A stretch of DNA of 6,739 nt from Planctomycetota bacterium (lineage in GTDB: Bacteria; Planctomycetota; Planctomycetia; Pirellulales; UBA1268): positions 1 through 6,739 of the forward strand of contig QWPO01000182.1 in NCBI GenBank assembly GCA_003669255.1, given 5' to 3'. Below the pieces are notes generated by a model, which searched no databases, was not told the origin of the DNA, and was given only the letters and a program-made list of their open reading frames with translations. Positions 1 through 5,541 of the stretch are shown one piece after another. The first letter of the stretch is position 1; each line of letters starts with the position of its first letter. Both the position numbers and the translations under genes were made by a program.

Positions 1-458
1 ATCGACTGCTTGAAGGCCTCGAGCAGCTGCCGCTGCAGTCCGGCGGCGGCGTCGGGAGGCGCCTCGTTTGGCTCGACGTCGTCGAGGAGTTCCGCCTCCA
101 CCAGGCGAAAGACTTTCTTGGGCGGTAGTTCGCGCACGAGGTGGAGGCGTCGGACTCCGAGCACGAGCACGTTGTAGGTGCCCTCGGCGGTTTTCTGGTG
201 GGTGGCGATCCGGCAGAGGCAGGCGTGGGGCCGGAGGGGCGGGCGGCCGTCGTAGTTGTCCTCCCATCCCGGGGCGAGCGACCCGAGCGCGATCAGCCGG
301 TCATCCTCGATCGCCTCCTCGAACATCGCCTTGTATCGTGGCTCGAAGATGTGAAGGGCCTGCATGACGTGTGGAAACATCACCAGGTTCGGCAGCGGAA
401 ACATCCGGGCAAACCCGGAGAACTGGTCTGGCGAGAAGGCGAGCGGCTCGTCGGACAT
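1..458 (-). CDS. LON substrate-binding (N-terminal) domain protein, partial at its C-terminus
   Basis: The minus-strand frame is open from the ATG at 458-456 to the window edge, giving 152 residues without a stop. The start of the domain is clear: FPLPNLVMFPHVMQALHIFEPRYKAMFEEA (residues about 20-49, in pieces FPLPN, MFPH, LHIFEPRYK) is the LON domain signature. It is followed by DDRLIALGSL, the C-L-C-R-I strand (compare G-x-V-x-R-I in Lon) and the VLVLGVRRLHLVREL strand. No AAA+ or protease domain can be seen. From family knowledge, stand-alone LON-domain proteins of about 190-220 residues are common and their function is poorly known; they probably bind unfolded or specific protein substrates. 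The missing C-terminal part is left of the window, so a full-length Lon is not strictly excluded, though the short hydrophilic tail at residues 125-140 argues against it. No Shine-Dalgarno sequence precedes the start, which may mean translation coupled to the DUF309 gene 19 bases upstream. Confidence 0.88.
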   Translation of the reverse strand, partial: MSDEPLAFSPDQFSGFARMFPLPNLVMFPHVMQALHIFEPRYKAMFEEAIEDDRLIALGSLAPGWEDNYDGRPPLRPHACLCRIATHQKTAEGTYNVLVLGVRRLHLVRELPPKKVFRLVEAELLDDVEPNEAPPDAAAGLQRQLLEAFKQS

Positions 459-477
459 AGGCGGTGCAGCGTTGAGG

Positions 478-885
478 TCAGGCGGCGGGGGCCGCGGGGG
501 GAGGGTCGAGATGGATCTCGGGAAGCAACTCGGGGTCGAGCGTGATGTCGGGGAAATCCTCGGTGCTCTTCGCGACGTCGGCAAGGCAGCGGTCGAAGTC
601 GGCCAGGAACACGACAAGGTCGAGCCCGAGGTGCTTCGGAGCGTAGGGCTCAAGGTAGCCGTGGACGCTGCCGTGGAGCTTTCTCGCCCCACGGATGTTG
701 CCATTGCCGAAATGGTAAAGAGCGACGGCCGCCTGGATCAGTCCTTGGTAGAACTTGCGGGAGGGGCCGCGGTATTCGGTCCAGAGTTCCTCCCAGACCT
801 CGTGGCTCTCGTAGTAATCACATTCGTTGAACTTCTCGATGCCCGCAAGATAGAGCGGCTCGTAGTCGTTCGTTTCCAAGGCCAT
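478..885 (-). CDS. DUF309 domain protein
   Basis: This 135-residue protein of unknown function shows the DUF309 signature from residue about 16: a FN-x-C-D-x-x-E-S-HEVWEELW stretch (H28, E29, E32, E33, W35), then FYQGLIQAAVALYHF (residues 45-59) and GNIRGARKLH (60-70). The family is an all-helical small domain in which the H-E-x-x-E-E-x-W and Q-G-L-I-Q motifs are almost invariant; no reaction has been assigned to it. The ATG at 885-883 is chosen because the frame's upstream extension (to 987) has no family similarity and overlaps the nth start. An ATG two codons earlier (891) is equally possible; a GGG lies 6 bases before the 885 start. The C-terminus is rich in Pro and Ala. The gene ends 19 bases before the LON-domain gene on the same strand, so the two are probably one transcript, driven from the gap shared with nth. 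Confidence 0.87.
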   Translation of the reverse strand: MALETNDYEPLYLAGIEKFNECDYYESHEVWEELWTEYRGPSRKFYQGLIQAAVALYHFGNGNIRGARKLHGSVHGYLEPYAPKHLGLDLVVFLADFDRCLADVAKSTEDFPDITLDPELLPEIHLDPPPAAPAA

Positions 886-950
886 GTGCATCCCGATCCG
901 AATCCGAAGTGTCCTGCCGTGTCGCCCCACGTTCTGGCCGGAGGCACGCC

Positions 951-1682
951 ATGAATCGTAACACCCGCCCCCAGAAGGGGCAGACATCTGGTTTGGCCCG
1001 CCCGACGGCCGCCGTCCGGCGGGAGTCGGCCTCGGCCCGCTCCTCCCGAGCGAAGACGCTCGTCCAGCGGCTTCGTGAGGCCTACCCCGACGCCCACTGC
1101 TCGCTCGATTTCGCCTCGCCGTTTCAGCTCGTGATCGCCACGATTCTCTCGGCCCAGTGCACCGATAAGCGGGTCAACATGGTGACTCCGGAGCTGTTTC
1201 GTCGCTGGCCCGACGCGGCGACTCTCGCCGGGGCGAAGCAGCGTGATCTGGAGGCCGTGATCCGCAGCACGGGCTTCTTTCGCGCTAAGGCGAAGAGCCT
1301 GCTCGGCTGCGCCCGGGCGCTCGTGGACCGCCACGGTGGCGAGGTTCCCCGCACGATCGAAGAACTCGTCCGCCTCCCCGGCGTGGGGCGAAAAACCGCC
1401 AACGTCGTGCTTGGGACGGCCTTCGGGATCGCGTCGGGGGTGGTTGTGGACACCCATGTGGGCCGGATTTCGCGGCGGCTCGGCCTGACGCGGGCCGCCG
1501 ACGCCGTCCGGGCCGAACGCGATCTCGTGCGGGTAGTGCCCCGTGAAAACTGGATCCAGTTCAGTCACTGGCTCATTGAACACGGCCGAGGCGTTTGTTC
1601 GGCCCGCCGTCCGGTCTGCGATGACTGCTCACTCCTCGACCTCTGTCCGCGTGTCAGCGTGAAGTTGCCGGGCTCCCGCTGA
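951..1682 (+). CDS. nth: Endonuclease III (DNA glycosylase/AP lyase)
   Basis: Nth removes oxidised pyrimidines from DNA and cuts the abasic site by beta-elimination, the first step of base-excision repair in the cytoplasm. The 243-residue protein shows FQLVIATILSAQCTDKRVN (58-76), the helix-hairpin-helix LPGVGRKTANVVL (142-154) with the catalytic lysine K148, and VDTHVGR (166-172) with the catalytic aspartate D167. Four C-terminal cysteines, C216, C223, C226 and C232, have the C-x6-C-x2-C-x5-C spacing that holds the 4Fe-4S cluster. The start at 951 is preferred over an upstream one at 909 because GGAGG (940-944) sits 6 bases before it. The first 33 residues are a basic, Ser/Arg-rich extension relative to E. 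coli Nth; such tails are common and probably disordered. The related MutY is unlikely, because the lysine of the glycosylase/lyase type is present and there is no long C-terminal domain. Confidence 0.96.
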   Translation: MNRNTRPQKGQTSGLARPTAAVRRESASARSSRAKTLVQRLREAYPDAHCSLDFASPFQLVIATILSAQCTDKRVNMVTPELFRRWPDAATLAGAKQRDLEAVIRSTGFFRAKAKSLLGCARALVDRHGGEVPRTIEELVRLPGVGRKTANVVLGTAFGIASGVVVDTHVGRISRRLGLTRAADAVRAERDLVRVVPRENWIQFSHWLIEHGRGVCSARRPVCDDCSLLDLCPRVSVKLPGSR

Positions 1683-1812
1683 GCTGTCGGAAGCGTTTGC
1701 AGGCCGCGGCCACGCACCCCATGGGCAGGACTGTGGTCGGCCGCGTAGACTTCCGCTCGGCGTCTTTCACCCGTTCGTGCGTTCCACCTCCGCCTGCGTA
1801 CGGGAGCCCATC

Positions 1813-2424
1813 ATGATTCTCTCTGGCAACGAGATCCGGCAGCAACTCGGCCGCAATGTCGTCATCGAGCCGTTCGACGACAGCCGGCTGAATCCCAACA
1901 GCTACAACCTTTCGTTGCACGACGAGTTGCTCGTCTATGAGGAAGTCGTGCTCGACATGCGGAAGAGCAACCGCGTCGAGCGGATCACGATTCCCGAAGA
2001 TGGGCTCGTGCTCACGCCCAACCAGCTCTATCTCGGCCGCACCGTCGAGCGGACGGAGACACACAACCTGGTGCCGATGATCGAGGGCCGGAGTTCGATC
2101 GGCCGGCTCGGGCTCTTCGTTCACGTGACCGCCGGGTTCGGCGACGTCGGCTTCTGCGGCTACTGGACGCTGGAGATGTTTGCCGTGCAGCCCGTGAAGA
2201 TCTATCCGGGTGTGCCGATCTGCCAGATCTTCTTCCACCAGATCCACGGTGCCATCACCGAATACTCCAGCGAGAAATACCAGCACAACCGCGACATCCA
2301 GCCGAGCCTCCTCTACCGTGAGTTTGCGAGCGACGGCGAGGCCTCACAGCAACTGCAGCTCGAGTTCGAGCGGGATGCCGCGGGCCGTGCTGCCGCGCTG
2401 GCGGCTCCGCGGGTCGCAAGGTAG
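1813..2424 (+). CDS. dcd: dCTP deaminase, probably the type that also hydrolyses dUTP
   Basis: Dcd makes dUTP (or dUMP) from dCTP, feeding thymidylate synthesis. The 203-residue protein is full length. It begins MILSGNEIRQQL, has DSRLNPNSYNLSL (23-35), the nucleotide-binding EGRSSIGRLG (91-100; R93, S94, S95, R98) and V-T-A-G-F-G-D-V-G-F-C-G-Y-W-T-L-E-M (105-122), in which E121 is the expected catalytic glutamate. The TAGF-x-D-x-GF-x-G-x-x-TLE pattern and the C-terminal KYQ-x-x-R-x-x-x-PS-x-x-Y-x-x-F lid resemble, from memory, the bifunctional dCTP deaminase/dUTPases of Mycobacterium and Methanocaldococcus rather than the E. coli form (TAHRIDPGW). The bifunctional call is inference. The start at 1813 is chosen because GGGAG (1802-1806) lies 6 bases before it and family members begin MILS; an upstream ATG at 1777 lacks support. 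The last 20 residues are Ala/Arg-rich and extend past the usual family end. Confidence 0.95.
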   Translation: MILSGNEIRQQLGRNVVIEPFDDSRLNPNSYNLSLHDELLVYEEVVLDMRKSNRVERITIPEDGLVLTPNQLYLGRTVERTETHNLVPMIEGRSSIGRLGLFVHVTAGFGDVGFCGYWTLEMFAVQPVKIYPGVPICQIFFHQIHGAITEYSSEKYQHNRDIQPSLLYREFASDGEASQQLQLEFERDAAGRAAALAAPRVAR

Positions 2425-2433
2425 ATTCCGGCC

Positions 2434-2637
2434 ATGCTTCCCAAAGTGCTCGCCTGGTCGGCCCTCGCCTCCGCCCTGCTGTTCGTCGTGCTGATGCTGA
2501 CAGCGATCTTTGCCCGCTCGTCGCTCGGCGACGCGGCCCCCCTGATCGTCTACTGGGCCGCTGTTCCGCTGCTGGGGCTGGGCATCCTCCTGGCGGTCGT
2601 GCTCCTGATCACGTCCGCATTCTCATCTCACACGTAA
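2434..2637 (+). CDS. Small two-helix membrane protein of unknown function
   Basis: I do not recognise this 67-residue protein. It has two hydrophobic segments, residues about 5-27 and 36-60, joined by a short loop with R28 and D33. K4 is the only charged residue before the first helix, which suggests both ends lie in the cytoplasm. There is no cleavable signal peptide and no catalytic motif. The ATG is 9 bases after the dcd stop, and an AAGGT (2418-2422) overlapping that stop could serve as a weak Shine-Dalgarno sequence; the tight spacing suggests co-translation with dcd. aspS begins 64 bases downstream on the same strand, so the three genes may share a transcript. The good spacing and clean hydrophobic pattern favour a real gene, but in GC-rich DNA a chance hydrophobic frame is possible. 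Confidence 0.68.
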   Translation: MLPKVLAWSALASALLFVVLMLTAIFARSSLGDAAPLIVYWAAVPLLGLGILLAVVLLITSAFSSHT

Positions 2638-2701
2638 GTCGCGACCGCCCAGCACCGCCCGCGAGTGTCGGCGGGGCCGGGGATCGTAGAAAGGTGCATC
2701 C

Positions 2702-4480
2702 GTGCTTCGAACCCATACCTGCGGTGAACTTCGCTCGAGCCACCTCGGCACGGAGGTCGTGCTCTGCGGCTGGGTGGACCGCGTCCGCGACCACAAGGGC
2801 GTGATCTTCATCGATCTTCGTGATCGCTGGGGCCGAACGCAGGTGGTGATCGGTCCGGAGAGCCCTGCTGGCACCCTCGAGGCGGCCAAGGTGGTGCGGC
2901 CGGAGTGGGTGATCCGCGTCCGCGGGGCCGTCGGTGCCCGGCCCGCGGGCACGACCAATTCAAAACTCATCACCGGCGATGTCGAGGTGGTGTGTCGCGA
3001 ACTCGACGTGCTCAACGAGGCGGAGACGCCCGTCTTTCAGCCGGGAGCCACGGAGCTCCCCGGCGAGGAGGTTCGCCTTCAGCACCGCTGGCTCGACCTC
3101 CGGCGTCCCGCCATGCAGGAGAACATGTTCCTGCGGAGCCGGATGGTGAAGATCATGCGCGACCACTTCGACACGCTCGGCTTCATCGACGTCGAGACGC
3201 CGATGCTCGGCCGCAGCACGCCGGAGGGGGCCCGCGACTACCTCGTGCCGAGCCGACTCGACCACGGTGCGTTCTTCGCCCTGCCGCAGTCGCCGCAGCT
3301 CTACAAGCAACTCCTGATGATGGCCGGCTTCGACCGCTACGTGCAGGTCGCGAAGTGCTTCCGCGACGAGGATCTCCGCGCCGACCGGCAGCCCGAGTTC
3401 ACGCAGCTCGACGTCGAGATGTCGTTCGTCGAGGCCGACGACGTGATGGGTGTGATCGAGGGGCTCGTGCAGCGAACCGCCAGGGAGATTCTCGGGATCG
3501 ACGTGCCGCTGCCGCTGCCGCGGCTGTCGTGGGACGAGGCGATGGAGCGATTCGGTCACGACGCCCCCGACCTCCGCTACGGCCTGGAGATCGTCGATCT
3601 CACCGCGATCGCCGGCGAGAGCGAATTCCGCGTGTTCCGCGGGGCGGTCGAGAGCGCCGGCCGGGTTCGCGGGCTCCGCGTGCCCGGAGCCGCGGCAAAG
3701 TTTTCCCGCAAGGATCTCGACGATCTCGCGGCCGTGGCCGTCGAGGGGGGCGCCAAGGGCCTCGTCTGGCTGAAGGTGGAGGCCGACGGCTCGTTCTCGG
3801 GGCCCGTCGCCAAGAACCTCGTGAACGTGGCTGACTCACTGAAGGCGACGCTCGGCTGCGAGCCCGGCGACCTGGCCCTCATCGTGGCCGACTCGTTCGA
3901 CGTCACCTGCAAGGCGCTGCACATGCTCCGCAAGAGGCTCGGCGCCTCGCTCGGCCTCTATGACCAGAACGCGATGCACTTTTCGTGGGTGGTCGACTTC
4001 CCGATGTTCGCGAAAGACACCGAGAGCGGCGGCTGGGCGTCGATGCACCATCCGTTCACGGCTCCGCGGCCGTCCGACATCGATCTCCTGGAGAGTGACC
4101 CGGCCGCCTGCCGGGCCGTCGCCTACGACCTCGTGATCAACGGCTCGGAGGCCGGCGGCGGCACCATCCGAATTCACGACGGGTCGACGCAGGAAAAGGT
4201 CTTCAACCTGCTCGGCATCACGCCGGAGGTGGCCCGTGAACGGTTTGGCTTCCTGCTCGACGCCCTGCGGAGCGGGGCCCCGCCGCACGGTGGCATCGCT
4301 TTGGGCATCGACCGCTGGGTGATGCTGTTCGGTAAACTCGACAGCATCCGCGACGTGATCGCGTTCCCGAAGACGCAGAAGGCGAGCGACCTGATGACGG
4401 GAGCCCCGTCGTCGGTCGAGACGAAGCAGCTCGTGGAGCTTGGCGTCCGCGTGATCGTGCCGCCACCGAAGCCCGCCTGA
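2702..4480 (+). CDS. aspS: Aspartyl-tRNA synthetase, bacterial type, probably nondiscriminating (Asp/Asn)
   Basis: AspRS attaches aspartate to tRNA-Asp in the cytoplasm; a nondiscriminating enzyme also makes Asp-tRNA-Asn for the GatCAB amidotransferase. The 592-residue length matches the bacterial type. In order there is an OB-fold anticodon-binding domain (about 1-105), class II motif 1 (about 161-185, FIDVETPMLGRSTPEGARDYL in part), the PQSPQ flipping loop (195-199), motif 2 CFRDEDLRADRQPEFTQLD with R221, a GAD insertion (about 290-415), and motif 3 GGIALGIDR ending at R538. H31 and G83 match the residues linked to relaxed tRNA specificity in Pseudomonas aeruginosa AspRS; E. coli, which discriminates, has Leu at 30. 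The start is GTG, with AAAGGTG (2690-2696) 5 bases upstream, giving MLRTHTCGELR like E. coli MRTEYCGQLR. No frameshift or missing catalytic residue is seen. Codon third positions are strongly G/C, as for a highly expressed gene. Confidence 0.97.
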   Translation: MLRTHTCGELRSSHLGTEVVLCGWVDRVRDHKGVIFIDLRDRWGRTQVVIGPESPAGTLEAAKVVRPEWVIRVRGAVGARPAGTTNSKLITGDVEVVCRELDVLNEAETPVFQPGATELPGEEVRLQHRWLDLRRPAMQENMFLRSRMVKIMRDHFDTLGFIDVETPMLGRSTPEGARDYLVPSRLDHGAFFALPQSPQLYKQLLMMAGFDRYVQVAKCFRDEDLRADRQPEFTQLDVEMSFVEADDVMGVIEGLVQRTAREILGIDVPLPLPRLSWDEAMERFGHDAPDLRYGLEIVDLTAIAGESEFRVFRGAVESAGRVRGLRVPGAAAKFSRKDLDDLAAVAVEGGAKGLVWLKVEADGSFSGPVAKNLVNVADSLKATLGCEPGDLALIVADSFDVTCKALHMLRKRLGASLGLYDQNAMHFSWVVDFPMFAKDTESGGWASMHHPFTAPRPSDIDLLESDPAACRAVAYDLVINGSEAGGGTIRIHDGSTQEKVFNLLGITPEVARERFGFLLDALRSGAPPHGGIALGIDRWVMLFGKLDSIRDVIAFPKTQKASDLMTGAPSSVETKQLVELGVRVIVPPPKPA

Positions 4481-4494
4481 CTCGCTGCCCCTTA

Positions 4495-4517
4495 GTAGCA
4501 CAGGTTGTCAACCTGTG
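4495..4517 (+). repeat. REP-like palindrome, copy 1
   Basis: A GTAG foot (4495-4498) is followed by an 8-bp perfect inverted repeat: CACAGGTT (4499-4506), a GTC loop and AACCTGTG (4510-4517). It lies 14 bases after the aspS stop. It has the shape of a REP element: a short hairpin with an unpaired GTAG at its 5' foot, the tetranucleotide that RAYT (TnpA-REP) transposases recognise. As RNA it could also shield or end the aspS transcript, although no T-tract follows it. Confidence 0.82.
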
Positions 4518-4543
4518 TGCCGATCTGCACTGCCCTGCTCTAA

Positions 4544-4566
4544 GTAGCACAGGTTTTCAACCTGTG
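4544..4566 (+). repeat. REP-like palindrome, copy 2 (direct orientation)
   Basis: This is a second copy of the same element: GTAG (4544-4547), CACAGGTT (4548-4555), a TTC loop, and AACCTGTG (4559-4566). A G-C pair just outside makes the stem 9 bp. It is offset by 49 bases from copy 1 in the same orientation, and the match runs for 27 bases (4491-4517 against 4540-4566) with two differences, one in the leader and one in the loop. The pairing is preserved in both copies. Paired REPs like this are the usual arrangement in RAYT-linked families. Confidence 0.82.
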
Positions 4567-4772
4567 CCGTGGCAACGCGGACTCGGGGAACCGAACGGCG
4601 GTGATGTCACGGGCCTCGCCCCTGGCGCTGGTTATGCCGGCCGGAATCGCCATCGGGCCGCACGCTTCCTCGCCCCGTCGCCTCGACACGAATCTCGGTT
4701 AAACTCTGGTGCTCGTCGTGCCATGCGAGGCCGACGACAAAGGCCACGGATCGATTTTTCGACGGCACGCCA
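4567..4772. other. Non-coding stretch between the REP pair and tRNA-Val
   Basis: Across these 206 bases I see no reading frame with a credible start, a ribosome-binding site or protein-like composition; the short open frames are Arg-rich products of GC bias. It should hold the promoter of the tRNA-Val gene. A TAAACT at 4700-4705 is the only -10-like hexamer in the last 80 bases, but no -35 lies at the right distance, so I do not call a promoter. Confidence 0.5.
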
Positions 4773-4846
4773 GGGCGGCTAGCTCAATTGGTCAGAGCAC
4801 CTCGCTTACACCGAGGGGGTTGGGGGTTCGAGTCCCTCGCCGCCCA
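4773..4846 (+). tRNA. tRNA-Val, anticodon UAC
   Basis: All four arms fold. The acceptor stem GGGCGGC (4773-4779) pairs 7 of 7 with GCCGCCC (4839-4845); the D arm is GCTC/GAGC with the AATTGGTCA loop; the anticodon stem CCTCG/CGAGG holds the loop CTTACAC with anticodon TAC at 4807-4809. The variable loop is GGGTT, and the T arm GGGGG/CCCTC holds TTCGAGT, with one G-U pair. The discriminator is A4846. CCA is not encoded (CTCC follows), so the CCA-adding enzyme must complete it. Length is 74 bases. UAC reads valine codons GUA and GUG, and more if U34 is modified. It stands alone, with no second tRNA in the window. Confidence 0.97.
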
Positions 4847-4910
4847 CTCCGTAACTCTAGAACAGGCTCTCTCGCGCGGGGCACCCACAACCCTAGCACA
4901 GCCCGCCGCG

Positions 4911-4997
4911 TTACTTCTTGACCGCAGGCTTCGACTTGTCCTGCTTCGGCTTCATGCTCTTCTTATCGTTCTTCTGCGAGTTGTTGCCCTTGCCCAT
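4911..4997 (-). CDS. 28-residue lysine-rich small protein
   Basis: The product begins MGKGNNSQKNDKKSMKPK, continues Q-D-K-S-K-P-A-V, and ends in KK. It has ten lysines and no hydrophobic core, so it is probably unfolded alone and may bind RNA, DNA or another acidic partner. The ATG (4997-4995) has a strong Shine-Dalgarno sequence, AGGAG (5011-5007), 9 bases upstream. Nearly all third positions are G or C (lysine is AAG in all ten cases), as expected for a translated gene here. I recall similarly short 'KGNNSQ...KKPK' proteins annotated as hypothetical in several bacterial phyla, but cannot check this here; no function is known to me. It lies 64 bases after tRNA-Val on the opposite strand, and 122 bases downstream of another small minus-strand gene with which it may share a transcript. 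Gene finders usually miss genes this short. Confidence 0.78.
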   Translation of the reverse strand: MGKGNNSQKNDKKSMKPKQDKSKPAVKK

Positions 4998-5119
4998 TGT
5001 GATGCTCTCCTGAGGTCGTATTCGCGAGTCGGCCCCCTGCGGGCCTTGCCGTCCTTTCAATCGGCAGAATCGCCGTTCACGTTCACTTCGAGAGGCAGGG
5101 TTTGAGCCGCTCGTGCAGC

Positions 5120-5299
5120 CTACGCGGCTTTACGTCGGCGATGCTCGGCTGCTCGGTATGCCGCAATGGCCAACATGACGGCATCCAGGGCATCAAACAC
5201 ATTAGTCTCGCCGCGGTCAAAAGCCTCTGTCACGGCCTTGATCTCGGCCATCGTGTGGATGGCAGACTTCGCGAGCGGACTCGGTTTCTCCGTGCTCAT
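5120..5299 (-). CDS. 59-residue helical small protein of unknown function
   Basis: I do not recognise this protein. From the ATG at 5299-5297 it reads MSTEKPSPLAKSAIHTMAEI, then an acidic middle with FDRGETNVFDALDAV (27-41), and ends with AAYRAAEHRRRKAA. Residues about 9-54 look alpha-helical and amphipathic; the tail is basic (RRRK at 54-57). There is no membrane segment, signal peptide or HTH motif. The start is chosen because AAGGAG (5311-5306) lies 6 bases upstream; the frame stays open to an ATG at 5446, but that extension is Cys/His-rich, unlike the rest, and lacks a ribosome site. Third positions favour G/C. The 28-residue lysine-rich gene follows on the same strand. The long gap on the other side, shared with the AraC-family gene, probably holds its promoter. 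It may be a small regulator or a partner-binding protein. Confidence 0.7.
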   Translation of the reverse strand: MSTEKPSPLAKSAIHTMAEIKAVTEAFDRGETNVFDALDAVMLAIAAYRAAEHRRRKAA

Positions 5300-5494
5300 G
5301 CGCCTCTCCTTGTGAATACACGGTGCGTACACGCCACAGCATCCGTGCCGGGCATGCGAGGCACTAGACAAGGTCGGTCGCTTCACGTCTTTCACGACAC
5401 GGTCCAGAAACAGTCGGCACCTGATGGAGGCAACGTCGGCGTGCATTCAATGTCGGGCTCGTCGCCGACATGATTTAAGAAGCAGTGTTTTATA

Positions 5495-5503
5495 TGTGGA
5501 TAA
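5495..5503 (-). promoter_or_regulatory. Consensus DnaA box (TTATCCACA)
   Basis: Read on the minus strand, these nine bases are TTATCCACA, the high-affinity DnaA box. They adjoin an AT-rich patch. Only one other partial match (5311-5319, one mismatch, same orientation) is nearby, so this is not a box cluster. It may bind DnaA as a regulatory or titration site, or may be a chance match. Confidence 0.35.
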
Positions 5504-5511
5504 CCCTTGTT

Positions 5512-5541
5512 CACGACACAACTACGGCCGACAGTGTCGTG
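5512..5541. promoter_or_regulatory. 8-bp inverted repeat, candidate operator
   Basis: CACGACAC (5512-5519) and GTGTCGTG (5534-5541) are perfect inverted repeats with a 14-base spacer, so the arm centres are 22 bases apart, about two helical turns. The left arm is part of TTCACGACAC (5510-5519), which recurs at 5391-5400, 119 bases upstream. Position and symmetry suit a dimeric regulator site between two divergent genes. The regulator is unknown; the adjacent AraC-family protein is one candidate, although that family more often uses direct repeats. Confidence 0.4.

Noticed and set aside
364..954. 196-residue plus-strand frame opposite the DUF309 and LON-domain genes
   Set aside because: It mirrors two genes with clear family motifs on the other strand, has no ribosome site and no recognisable protein pattern.
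738..1583. 281-residue minus-strand frame opposite nth
   Set aside because: It is Arg/Gly/His-rich, as expected from the antisense of a GC-rich gene, and overlaps both nth and DUF309, which have firm motif support.
1702..1745. GGCCGCGGCC palindrome and a 7-bp CGCGGCC/GGCCGCG inverted repeat between nth and dcd
   Set aside because: Short G/C-only symmetries are frequent in such DNA, the loop is 27 bases and no T-tract follows, so I do not call a terminator.
2905..3834. 309-residue plus-strand frame inside aspS
   Set aside because: It is an almost pure Arg/Ala/Gly/Pro product of the +1 frame of a GC-rich gene and lies wholly inside aspS.
4491..4566. The repeats after aspS as a CRISPR array
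   Set aside because: There are only two units, each a palindrome with a GTAG foot, and the spacer between them is a single short stretch with no cas gene nearby; a REP pair explains them better.
5031..5045. GGCCC/GGGCC hairpin between the two small minus-strand genes
   Set aside because: The stem is only 5 bp with no T-tract; too weak to name as a terminator.
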